Shown: piece by piece, positions 51,000 through 58,197 of the stretch
How the letters are laid out: every line of letters starts with the position of its first letter
Position numbering within the stretch: position 1 is the stretch's first letter
Notes under the pieces: model-generated
What the model saw: the letters and a program-made list of their open reading frames with translations, nothing else
Told to the model about the DNA's origin: nothing
The model's database searches: none
Made by a program: the position numbers and the translations under genes
Assembly (NCBI RefSeq): GCF_011297335.1
Contig: NZ_JAAOTJ010000001.1
Location: 1,302,001 to 1,366,000 of the forward strand
Direction of reading: 5' to 3'
DNA: 64,000 bases
Origin: Catellatospora methionotrophica
GTDB taxonomy: Bacteria; Actinomycetota; Actinomycetes; Mycobacteriales; Micromonosporaceae

Positions 51000-52901
51000 T
51001 CAGGTGGTGGGCAGCCAGACCCGCATGGTGGAGGGTCCGCCGCGAGCCCAGCGGTGGTACGGGACCAGGGGAACGTCCAAGGTGGTACGCCGCCCGACGG
51101 GGCCCGCGTCGGCGTACGGCCAGGGCCGCTCGGGCAGTTCCTCGGCCACGCCGCGTACGGTCACCCCGCCGTCGGCGGCCGGATCGGTGCCCGCGTCGAC
51201 GCGCAGGCTGTCCAGGTCCAGCGCACCGCCGGCGGACTCCGCGCACAGCACGATCGGCCCCTGCTCCACCGCCACGCAGCCTCTGACCGCGTCGATACGC
51301 GGGTCGGGGCGGGTGAACCGGGGCCGCATCGGCAGCGCCAGCACGATCCGGTCGCCGACGGCGAAGTCCCGCCGCAGCACGACCCGGTCACCCGTGGCCT
51401 GCTGCGGCTCGCCGTTGACGGTGACCGTCGCGCCCGCCGCCCACGAGGGCAGCCGCAGCGCGAGCGTCCACGGGCCGGGTTCGGCCGCGGTCACCTCGAT
51501 GCCGACCGTGCCCTCGTCGGGATAGCCGGTCCGCATCCGCAGCCCGACCCGCCGCCCGTCGGCCAGCGCCGTGTCGATGTCGGCGTCGGCGTACTGGTGC
51601 ACGCGCAACCCGTCATCGTCGACCGAGGCGACGTAGGTGGAGAGGCTGGCCAGCATCCGGGCCGTGTTGGCCAGGCAGCAGGACACCTCGAACCACGGCG
51701 CGCGGGGGCCGCCGCCGAAGCCGAGCTGCTCCACGTCGCCCGGCAGCACCGCGGTCAGCGAACGCTGGTGCAGCGTGTGGGCGTAGAAGAACGACCGGCC
51801 GTCGTCGCCGATCGCGGTCGCCACGACGTTGTACAGGATGCGCTCGATGACGTCGGCGTAGTGCTCGCGGCCGGTGGCCAGCATCAGCCGCCACGCCACC
51901 ATGATCGCCGCGATGCCCGCGCAGGTCTCGGAGTACGCCCGGTCGGCCGGGAGCACGAAGTCGTCGCTGAACGCCTCGTCCAGGTGCCGCGAACCCATGC
52001 CGCCCGTCAGGTACGTACGCCGGGCCAGGGTCCGGTCGAACTGCGCCGCGACCGTCTCCAGCAGTTCGTCGTCGCCGGTCTCCACGGCCAGGTCCACGAC
52101 CCCGGCGGCCAGGTACAGCGCCCGCACCGCGTGCCCGCGCAGCACCTTCGCCTCGCGGACGGCGATGTCGTCGCTGAAGTAGCTCCAGCCGAACTCGTGC
52201 CGTGGCAGCGTGCGCCGCCCGCGCCGGGCCACGAACAGCGCGGCCTGGTCCAGGTAGCGCTGCTCCCCCGTGGCCCGGAACAGTTCGACGAGCCCCGGCT
52301 CGATCTCCGGGTGCCCGCAGACCGCGTCGCGGCCGGACGGGCCGAACTCCTCGCAGACGTGGTCGGCGACCCGCCGCGCCACGTTCAGCAGCGCGTCGTC
52401 ACCGCTGGTGCGGGCCCGCGCCACCGACGCCTGCAGCAGGTGCCCGGCGCAGTAGAGCTCGTGCCCCCACGCCAGATCCCCGTAACGGGCCCGCTGGCCG
52501 GGCCGGCCGAACGCGGTGTGCAGGTAGCCGTCGGCGGCCTGCGCGCTCGCGATCATCGCGGTCAGCTCGGCGATCTCGGCGTCGCGGGCCGGGTCGGCCT
52601 GCCGTCCGGTCTCCCACGACATCGCCTCGATCAGCTTGTACACCTCGGAGTCGGAGAACTCGCGACCGCGCCGCTCCGCGCTGCCCCGGCCCGCTTCAGC
52701 GGTGAAGTTGCCGGTCCAGCCGAGCTTGTCCATCCATTCGCGACCGTGGTCGAGCGTCGCCCGACTGTTGGTCTCCTGCCGCTGCGCCCAGAAGCCCCCC
52801 GTGATCCGGACCTCGCTCAGGCCCAGCGGTCGCAGGACGCCTCGCGACGGCACCACGGGCCGACCTCCGGTGAGGTCGGCGGTTCGCGCCGCCACCGTCA
52901 T
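51000..52901 (-). CDS. GH127 beta-L-arabinofuranosidase
   Basis: The 633-residue cytoplasmic enzyme has no signal peptide. The zinc/cysteine active-site set of HypBA1-type GH127 enzymes is visible with matching spacing: E325-x-C327 in YSETCAG, and the CC pair C408-C409 in FEVSCCLAN. In HypBA1 these are E338, C340, C417 (nucleophile) and C418. The acid/base candidate is Glu309 in GGMGSRHLDEAF. The (alpha/alpha)6 barrel spans residues about 30-460 and a beta-rich part follows. Start ATG 52901 follows GAGGCGGAG; the longer frame reaches 52952. It should release L-arabinose from imported oligosaccharides and is the first gene of the operon, divergent from LacI. Confidence 0.93.
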   Translation of the reverse strand: MTVAARTADLTGGRPVVPSRGVLRPLGLSEVRITGGFWAQRQETNSRATLDHGREWMDKLGWTGNFTAEAGRGSAERRGREFSDSEVYKLIEAMSWETGRQADPARDAEIAELTAMIASAQAADGYLHTAFGRPGQRARYGDLAWGHELYCAGHLLQASVARARTSGDDALLNVARRVADHVCEEFGPSGRDAVCGHPEIEPGLVELFRATGEQRYLDQAALFVARRGRRTLPRHEFGWSYFSDDIAVREAKVLRGHAVRALYLAAGVVDLAVETGDDELLETVAAQFDRTLARRTYLTGGMGSRHLDEAFSDDFVLPADRAYSETCAGIAAIMVAWRLMLATGREHYADVIERILYNVVATAIGDDGRSFFYAHTLHQRSLTAVLPGDVEQLGFGGGPRAPWFEVSCCLANTARMLASLSTYVASVDDDGLRVHQYADADIDTALADGRRVGLRMRTGYPDEGTVGIEVTAAEPGPWTLALRLPSWAAGATVTVNGEPQQATGDRVVLRRDFAVGDRIVLALPMRPRFTRPDPRIDAVRGCVAVEQGPIVLCAESAGGALDLDSLRVDAGTDPAADGGVTVRGVAEELPERPWPYADAGPVGRRTTLDVPLVPYHRWARGGPSTMRVWLPTT

Positions 52902-52961
52902 CTCCGCCTCCAACAGACTCTCGTGACCGCGGTCACTTCGACGTTGGAGCAACCATGAATC

Positions 52962-52977
52962 CCGAAAACCTTTTCGG
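52962..52977. promoter_or_regulatory. Perfect 7-bp palindromic operator CCGAAAA-CC-TTTTCGG
   Basis: This 16-base perfect dyad lies 61 bp 5' of the GH127 start, in the gap shared with the divergent LacI gene. Its AT-rich centre stands out in GC-rich DNA. It is a probable LacI or other repressor site for the arabinofuranoside operon. Confidence 0.55.
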
Positions 52978-52992
52978 CAAGATGCTCGTCGT

Positions 52993-53008
52993 GTTACATC
53001 TCGATAAC
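52993..53008. promoter_or_regulatory. GTTA...TCGATAAC LacI-type operator candidate
   Basis: GTTACATCTCGATAAC has GTTA/TAAC ends and a TCGATAAC right half close to the GTTATCGATAAC operators of actinobacterial LacI regulators. It sits midway between the GH127 and LacI starts. Confidence 0.5.
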
Positions 53009-53055
53009 GTGGTGGGGGCTATGCACAGCAACGCTTCCGTGCGTAAGCTCCGACA

Positions 53056-53070
53056 CGTTGTCGAAAAACG
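53056..53070. promoter_or_regulatory. CGTT-TCGA-AACG operator candidate near the LacI start
   Basis: CGTTGTCGAAAAACG is a 15-base dyad with CGTT/AACG arms about a TCGA core, 16 bp before the LacI GTG. Autoregulation is likely. Confidence 0.45.
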
Positions 53071-53085
53071 AGCGAAAGGCTTTCC

Positions 53086-54114
53086 GTGGGCAGGCGGCGA
53101 TCGACGTCGGTGACACTCACCGACGTGGCACGGCTGGCGGGGGTGTCCGTGGCGACCGCCTCCAAGGCGCTCAACGCGCGCGGCGAGGTCGCGCCCGACA
53201 CCCGGCTGCGGGTGCTGCAAGCGGCCAACCAGCTCAGCTTCCAGCCCAACGTGCTCGCCCGCGGACTCATCTCCGGGCGCACCCGCACCATCGGACTGCT
53301 CACCGACGAACTCGGCGGCCGCTTCTCCATCCCGATCCTGCTGGGCGCCGAAAACGCTCTCGGCAACGAGCAGATGTCGGTGCTGCTGTGCGACGCCCGC
53401 GGCGACGCGATCCGCCGCCAGCACTACATCCGGACCCTGCTCGCGCGGCAGGTCGACGGGTTCATCATCCTCGGCGACAGCAACGACCTGCGCCCCTCGC
53501 TCAGCCGCGACATCCCCGTGCCGGTCGTGTACGTGTACGGCCAGTCGACCGACCCCGCCGACCTGTCGGTGCTCGCCGACGACGAGGGCGGCGGCCGGCT
53601 GGCCATGGAACACCTGATCAGCCTGCGTCGGCGCAACATCGCCCACATCACCGGACCGCAGAGCTACCGCGCCGCCCGCGACCGCGTCACCGGGCTACAG
53701 GCCGTGCTGGCCGAGTCCGGATTGGAGCTGGTCGGCGGCGAGCCGCTGTACGGCGAGTGGTCCCAGCGCTGGGGCCGCCACGCCGCCCGCATGCTGATCA
53801 CGGCGCACCCGGAGATCGACGCGATCTTCTGCGGCAACGACCAGATCGCGGCCGGGGCCGCCCAGGCACTCCAGGAGCACGGCTGCCGCATCCCCGACGA
53901 CGTCGCCATCATCGGCTACGACAACTGGGAGGAGATGGCCGCCGACTGCCGGCCGCCGCTCACCACCGTCGACCTGAACCTGGAGCAGCTCGGCGCGACG
54001 GCCGTCATGCACCTGTTCGCCGCCCTCGACGGCACCCCGTCGTCCGGCGTCATCCGCCAGCCCTGCCGTCTCGTCGTCCGCGAGTCCACCGGCCCCCTCC
54101 CCCAGCAGGCCTGA
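53086..54114 (+). CDS. LacI/GalR family repressor
   Basis: The 342-residue regulator starts at GTG 53086, preceded by GAAAGG. Its helix-turn-helix lies at about residues 8-29 (VTLTDVARLAGVSVATASKALN). The hinge helix with the QPNVLARGLISG segment follows, and a periplasmic-binding-type effector domain runs to the end (TIGLLTDELGGRFSIPILLGAENAL, DGFIILGDSND, DDVAIIGYDNWEEMAAD). LacI proteins of this subfamily bind oligosaccharide or sugar inducers. Divergent position and three palindromes in the shared 184-bp gap strongly suggest control of the GH127 transport operon, probably with arabinose-derived sugars as inducer. Confidence 0.93.
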   Translation: MGRRRSTSVTLTDVARLAGVSVATASKALNARGEVAPDTRLRVLQAANQLSFQPNVLARGLISGRTRTIGLLTDELGGRFSIPILLGAENALGNEQMSVLLCDARGDAIRRQHYIRTLLARQVDGFIILGDSNDLRPSLSRDIPVPVVYVYGQSTDPADLSVLADDEGGGRLAMEHLISLRRRNIAHITGPQSYRAARDRVTGLQAVLAESGLELVGGEPLYGEWSQRWGRHAARMLITAHPEIDAIFCGNDQIAAGAAQALQEHGCRIPDDVAIIGYDNWEEMAADCRPPLTTVDLNLEQLGATAVMHLFAALDGTPSSGVIRQPCRLVVRESTGPLPQQA

Positions 54115-54170
54115 CGCGCCCGGCTGATGCCCTCGGCGAGTCAAGGTCTTGGATGTCGTACGGTCGGGTC

Positions 54171-54551
54171 ATGGCGACTGAGCAGCCGACCGACATCCTG
54201 GGTGAGATCGGCGGGTTCGTGGCACGGATCCACGCGCTCGACCCGCACGCCCCCACGAGCACTGAACTCACCGTACGGATCGACGGCCGCGAAAGCCGTC
54301 TCATGCTGAGTGAGCCGGTCGCCCAGGCGCTGCGGCTGGCGTTGCAGGACTACCACGACCCCCGCGACCAGGGCCGGTGTGACCACTGCGGCGGTCCCCG
54401 GCTGGACGAGAACTTCCAGTGCCGCGACTGCGGCAGCCTCAACGGTGTGTTCGGCCAGATGCTCGCCGAGCGGGTGTTCGGCTACACCGAGCCCGAGCCG
54501 CTCCCGCCGTTGGGCGAAGGACCGGGCCGCCACTCCCGCCACGACTCCTGA
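54171..54551 (+). CDS. Zinc-ribbon hypothetical protein
   Basis: The 126-residue protein starts at ATG 54171 (MATEQPTDILGEIGGFV). The amino-terminal 60 residues are helical, and a zinc ribbon follows with C70-x2-C73 and C84-x2-C87 (CDHCGG and CRDCGS). A disordered tail (RHSRHDS) ends it. No family is recognised. It could be a small nucleic-acid or protein-binding factor. It follows the LacI gene by 56 bp, so it could be cotranscribed with it, though no functional link to sugar use is evident. Confidence 0.6.
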   Translation: MATEQPTDILGEIGGFVARIHALDPHAPTSTELTVRIDGRESRLMLSEPVAQALRLALQDYHDPRDQGRCDHCGGPRLDENFQCRDCGSLNGVFGQMLAERVFGYTEPEPLPPLGEGPGRHSRHDS

Positions 54552-54641
54552 CCCGCCGGACCGCCACGTCGGCGCGGGACGGCCCAACCGCTCCGACCGT
54601 GGTCCCCCCACGTCCAGGTGGGTCGGGATAGGTTCGTCGTC

Positions 54642-55151
54642 ATGCACTCCTCCACTTCCCCGCGGCTCCGGGCCGGTGTGCGCGCTCTCGTGTTGGACGA
54701 GCAGGACCGGGTGCTGCTGTGCCGGTTCACCTTCGACAAGCTCGACCAGGGCCCGATCGTGGTGTGGGCGACTCCCGGCGGCGGGGTCGAGCCCGGCGAG
54801 AGCATGCTCGATGCGCTGCGGCGCGAGCTGGCCGAGGAGATCGGGCTGGCGCTGCCCGACGACCCGCCGCACGTGTGGCATCAGGAGGTCGTGCGGCAGG
54901 GCCACATCACCGGCTACGACGGGGTCGTCAACGACATCTTCCTGGTACGCACGGCGTCGTTCACACCGCGCGGCGCGATGACCGACGAGGAGCTGGCCGA
55001 GGAGCACATCAGCGGTTTCCGCTGGTGGACGCAGCAGGAACTCACCGAGTACCGAGGCGGCGACCTGTTCGCCCCGCGAGCGCTGCCCGCCATGCTCACG
55101 ACGCTGCTGGCGCAGGGCCCGCCCGCGACACCCACGCCGACGGGCCTCTGA
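54642..55151 (+). CDS. NUDIX hydrolase
   Basis: The 169-residue enzyme has a complete Nudix box at residues 46-69: GGGVEPGES, then ALRRE, then EE before IGL, which fits the GX5EX7REUXEEXGU pattern. It keeps both catalytic glutamates of REXXEE. The preceding strands (LRAGVRALVLDEQDRVLLCRF) and the later FRWWTQQELTEYRGGDLFAPR fit ADP-ribose, (d)NTP or nucleotide-sugar pyrophosphatases. Start ATG 54642 was chosen; the frame opens upstream at GTG 54618. The substrate is not predictable from the box alone. It is separated by about 90 bp from the preceding zinc-ribbon gene. Confidence 0.88.
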   Translation: MHSSTSPRLRAGVRALVLDEQDRVLLCRFTFDKLDQGPIVVWATPGGGVEPGESMLDALRRELAEEIGLALPDDPPHVWHQEVVRQGHITGYDGVVNDIFLVRTASFTPRGAMTDEELAEEHISGFRWWTQQELTEYRGGDLFAPRALPAMLTTLLAQGPPATPTPTGL

Positions 55152-55271
55152 CGACCCGGCGGGGCGGCCGGCTGGCGAACGTGGCGCCCCGTCCAGCACG
55201 TTCACGACGTCGGCCGATCGCCGCCGGACTGACCTGGTCGCACCCGGGTCGCCCGGCGCGACCGCCGCGCG

Positions 55272-55841
55272 TCAGGGCGCGGGCCGCCAGCCGGGGTCAC
55301 GTCCGGTGGCCCCCAGCAGGCGGGTGAACGGGTCCGCGTCCGGCGCGGTCGGCACGGGCTCACCGAAGACCTTCCACTCCCGCGCCATCGGCCCCATCTG
55401 CTCGACCATGAGCAGCAGTTCCTCGACCGCCGCGTGGCTCGGCGTATACCGCTGACCGGTCGCCACCGCCAGGTCCCACGGGTGCAGGGTCAGGTCGAGC
55501 AGCGCCATCCGGCCCACCGTGGGCTGCGGCAGTCCCATGCCGGGCGAGATCCCCTCCAGTGCCGCGTCGTCCGACCACGCGGCGATCAGCTCCCGTGTCT
55601 CGTCGACGAAGCGGGCGCGCCAGTCCGTGCCGAGCACGTCCGGGGTGCCGGAGAAGTCGGCCGCCTCACGGCGGGCCAGGCCCTGGAAGTTGACGACGAC
55701 CTGGAACAGGTGGTTGACCAGATCGCCGACCTGGAACTCGGCGCACGGGGTGGCGGTGGCCAGTTGCTCGTCGGTGATGCCGTGGAGCACGGGCAGGGCG
55801 ACGTCGGCGGACTCTCGCAGTAGTTTCGAGATCGTGGTCAT
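55272..55841 (-). CDS. TIGR03086 family putative mycothiol-linked metal-binding protein 2
   Basis: The 189-residue paralogue of the gene at 35399 has the same opening helix (CAEFQVGDLVNHLFQVVVNFQ with the metal His in VNHLF). Its second site is DLTLHPWDLAVATGQRY. The DinB/maleylpyruvate isomerase-like four-helix bundle fits a mycothiol-dependent metalloenzyme. Sequence between the paralogues is otherwise quite different, so they are not recent duplicates. It is divergent from an AraC regulator across only 41 bp and is its likely target. Substrate unknown. Confidence 0.8.
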   Translation of the reverse strand: MTTISKLLRESADVALPVLHGITDEQLATATPCAEFQVGDLVNHLFQVVVNFQGLARREAADFSGTPDVLGTDWRARFVDETRELIAAWSDDAALEGISPGMGLPQPTVGRMALLDLTLHPWDLAVATGQRYTPSHAAVEELLLMVEQMGPMAREWKVFGEPVPTAPDADPFTRLLGATGRDPGWRPAP

Positions 55842-55882
55842 CAGGCCACGCTAACCAGCGGCACCGGGAAGGTCTTGAACAA

Positions 55883-56683
55883 ATGCGTCAGCCACGCCGG
55901 GACACCCGGGGCATCGTCGACCCCGCCGAGCTGCTGCGGCAGGTGCGGTTCCGGCGGCTGGCCCCGGCGGCGGCGCTGGCGGAACTGGTCGAGCACTACT
56001 GGTTCATCGACTGGGACCTGGACCGGCCCTTCGAGCAGCACGTCGTGGGGCATCCGGCGGTGAACCTGGTGGTGTTCCGGCCGACCGCGGACGACCCGGT
56101 GACCGCCGAGGTGTCCGGCGTCGCCACCGAGCTGTTCTCGATCAAACTGGCGGAACGGGGCTGGGTGCGTGGCGTGCAGTTCCGGCCGGGCGCGTTCCCG
56201 GCGTTCTCGGGCCGTTCCCCGGCGGAGCTGACCGGTCGGCGGGTGCCGCTGGCGCAGGTGCTGCCGGTCGCCGACCCCGGTGACCGGCTGGTCGCGGCGA
56301 CCACCGACGCGGCGGCCGCCGCGGTGCTCGACGACCTGCTGCTGGGTCTGCGGCCCGCACCCGGCGAGTCCGGGCGGCTCGCGATGCGGCTGGTGGAGCG
56401 GGTGCGGCAGGACCGGGCGCTGCGCCGGGTCGAGGACCTGGCCGGGGAGGCGGGCATCTCGGCGCGCTCGCTGCAGCGGCTGTTCACCCGGTACGTCGGC
56501 ATCGGGCCGAAGCAGGTGATCCTGCGCTACCGCGTACACGAGGCGATCGAGCAGGCGCGGGGCGAGGTGGACTGGGCGGCGGTCGCGGCCGAGCTGGGGT
56601 ACAGCGACCAGGCGCACCTGGTCCGCGAGGTCACCGCCGCGATCGGAATGCCGCCCGCGGCGTACGCGGCTTCGCTGCACTGA
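55883..56683 (+). CDS. AraC-family regulator with DUF6597-like sensor domain
   Basis: The 266-residue protein has an amino-terminal region (about 20-150; VEHYWFIDWDLDRPFEQHVVGHPAVNLVVF) of the DUF6597 type found before AraC domains. A carboxy-terminal double helix-turn-helix follows (about 165-265; VEDLAGEAGISARSLQRLFTRYVGIGPKQVI and AAELGYSDQAHLVREVTAAIGMPP). The SLQRLF and F-x-R-x-x-G-x-x-P pattern are classic AraC/XylS features. It starts at ATG 55883 within 41 bp of the divergent TIGR03086 gene, so it should activate or repress it. The natural ligand is unknown. Confidence 0.88.
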   Translation: MRQPRRDTRGIVDPAELLRQVRFRRLAPAAALAELVEHYWFIDWDLDRPFEQHVVGHPAVNLVVFRPTADDPVTAEVSGVATELFSIKLAERGWVRGVQFRPGAFPAFSGRSPAELTGRRVPLAQVLPVADPGDRLVAATTDAAAAAVLDDLLLGLRPAPGESGRLAMRLVERVRQDRALRRVEDLAGEAGISARSLQRLFTRYVGIGPKQVILRYRVHEAIEQARGEVDWAAVAAELGYSDQAHLVREVTAAIGMPPAAYAASLH

Positions 56684-56690
56684 ATCACTC

Positions 56691-56706
56691 TTGAGCAATC
56701 GCTCAA
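56691..56706. promoter_or_regulatory. TetR-type operator 1 (TTGAGC-N4-GCTCAA)
   Basis: TTGAGCAATCGCTCAA is a perfect 6+6 dyad, 46-61 bp before the SRPBCC gene start and just after the AraC stop. It shares the GAGC/GCTC core with the second site. Confidence 0.6.
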
Positions 56707-56722
56707 ACAGTCGTACAGTCTG

Positions 56723-56740
56723 TTTGAGCGAACGCTCAAA
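56723..56740. promoter_or_regulatory. TetR-type operator 2 (TTTGAGCG-AA-CGCTCAAA)
   Basis: TTTGAGCGAACGCTCAAA is a perfect 8+8 dyad 12 bp before the SRPBCC start. The two sites are separated by an overlapping CAAACAG...CTGTTTG dyad and fit TetR-family repressor binding, yet no TetR gene is present in the window. Confidence 0.65.
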
Positions 56741-56751
56741 AGGGGGTTTCC

Positions 56752-57312
56752 ATGCGACGAGGGCTCTACATCGAGGTCCACATCCGAGCCGACCTCGACA
56801 CGGTGTGGCGGTTCACCCAGGACCCTGCCCTGCACCAGCGCTGGGACGCCCGGTTCACCACGATCGAATACCTGCCGGGCACCAGCCCGCAGCGCTTCCG
56901 GTACGCCACCCGGCTCGCCCCCGGCCTGACCGTGGCGGGCGAGGGCGTCACCGCGGGCGAGCACACCCGCCCCGACGGCACCCGCACCTCCGCGCTGCGC
57001 TTCCACTCCTGGCTGATGACCGGCTCGGGCTACTGGCGCTACGTGCCGACCCCCACCGGGGTGCGCTTCCTCACCGGGTACGACTACACGCCGCGCTGGC
57101 CGCTGCTCGACCTGCTCATGCGGCCGCTGATGGGCTGGGCGACCGCCTGGTCCTTCGACCGTCTGCGCATCTGGCTGGAGGACGGCGTGCCACCCCGCCG
57201 CTCGCCGCTGCGGCTGCTCCCCCGCTGGGGCGCGCCGTCGGCCCGCCGCTGCCTGCGCGTCCCGCCGGACCGCACCGCCGGACGCGCCCCATCCCTGCTG
57301 GAGGCACTGTGA
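56752..57312 (+). CDS. SRPBCC-fold protein
   Basis: The 186-residue protein starts IEVHIRADLDTVWRFTQDPALHQRWDARF, the opening strand and helix of polyketide-cyclase/SRPBCC barrels. YWRYVPTPTGVRFLTGYDYTPRWPLLDLLMRPLMGWATAWSF is the second half. A Pro/Arg-rich tail follows (LRLLPRWGAPSARRCLRV). Such proteins bind hydrophobic ligands. It overlaps the following DUF4166 gene by GTGA and shares its promoter, which holds two TetR-type operators. The start is ATG 56752 with GGGGG upstream. Confidence 0.75.
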   Translation: MRRGLYIEVHIRADLDTVWRFTQDPALHQRWDARFTTIEYLPGTSPQRFRYATRLAPGLTVAGEGVTAGEHTRPDGTRTSALRFHSWLMTGSGYWRYVPTPTGVRFLTGYDYTPRWPLLDLLMRPLMGWATAWSFDRLRIWLEDGVPPRRSPLRLLPRWGAPSARRCLRVPPDRTAGRAPSLLEAL

Positions 57313-57989
57313 ACTCCCTGTTCCACACGGCGCTCGGTGCCGACTTCGACCGGCTGCACCCGCGCCTGCGCGAACGCTTCGGCTTCACCAGCACCGACGG
57401 CCGGGGCTGCGTCGGCAACGGGGTCATGGATCGCATCTGGCGCGGGCGCGCGTACACCCGGCCGTTTCTCGCCCTGGGCGCCCTGCGCAACATCATGTTC
57501 CCGGAGCAGGGCCGCGACGTGCCCTTCACGATCGAGAACTACGCCTACACCGACACCTACGGCCGCGAGACCCTCACCTTCGTACGCACCTTCGAACTGC
57601 ACCACCGCCGACGCCGCTTCGACGCCACGATGGTGTGGGACCCGCACCGCGAGGTGATCGTCGACTACCTCGGCACCCACCAGCACATAGCCGCCGACCT
57701 GCACCTGCGCGTCGACGACGAGGGCGGCCTGCACCTGCGCAGCGGCCAGATGCGCTTGCGCGCCGCCGGCGTCGACACCGCCCTGCCCACCGCCGCCACC
57801 GCCGTCGCCGAAGTCCACGAGCGCTACGACGACACCGCCGACGTCTTCCGCATCGACGTCCGCGTGACCAACCCCTGGTTCGGCCCCGTCTTCGGCTACA
57901 CCGGCGCGTTCACGCTGCGCCACGTGGACACCGAGACCACCCCGGTCCCAGCCTCGGTCAAGCCCTACCGCGAGCAGGCGCGCTACTGA
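57309..57989 (+). CDS. DUF4166 domain protein
   Basis: The 226-residue protein starts at GTG 57309 overlapping the preceding stop (57310-57312). The opening SLFHTALGADFDRLHPRLRERFGF and the middle GVMDRIWRGRAYTRPFLALGALRNIMFPEQG match the DUF4166 family. The carboxy-terminal half is beta-rich (RIDVRVTNPWFGPVFGYTGAFTLRHVD). DUF4166 is often found fused to or near SRPBCC or saccharopine-type proteins. Its function is unknown; the coupling to SRPBCC supports a joint ligand- or lipid-related role. A long palindrome lies about 80 bp downstream. Confidence 0.78.
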   Translation: MNSLFHTALGADFDRLHPRLRERFGFTSTDGRGCVGNGVMDRIWRGRAYTRPFLALGALRNIMFPEQGRDVPFTIENYAYTDTYGRETLTFVRTFELHHRRRRFDATMVWDPHREVIVDYLGTHQHIAADLHLRVDDEGGLHLRSGQMRLRAAGVDTALPTAATAVAEVHERYDDTADVFRIDVRVTNPWFGPVFGYTGAFTLRHVDTETTPVPASVKPYREQARY

Positions 57990-58070
57990 GCACCAAGGCC
58001 ACAGCACCCCGCCCTCTCCTCCGCACCACCACCAGCGCAACCGCCAACGCCGCCACCACCGCCGCCTTTG

Positions 58071-58135
58071 ATAGACGTTGGCCTATGACATCGAAAATCC
58101 GCGACTCGGAATCGATGTCATAGGCCAGCGTCTAT
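58071..58135. repeat. Long palindrome (24-bp arms) between convergent genes
   Basis: The arm 58071-58094 (ATAGACGTTGGCCTATGACA then TCGA) and its complement 58112-58135 match at 23 of 24 positions with a 17-nt loop. It lies between the convergent DUF4166 and exporter permease genes. It is longer and less GC-rich than the other terminators here, and its origin is unclear. Confidence 0.8.
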
Positions 58136-58197
58136 GGAGAAGCGGGGCGGAGCGCGGGATGGGACAGGTGGTGAGCGGGGGTGGGGTGTGGGGTGGG

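Noticed and set aside
58071-58135. Insertion-sequence terminal inverted repeats
   Set aside because: Only 65 bp lie between the outer ends, with no transposase and no target duplication seen.
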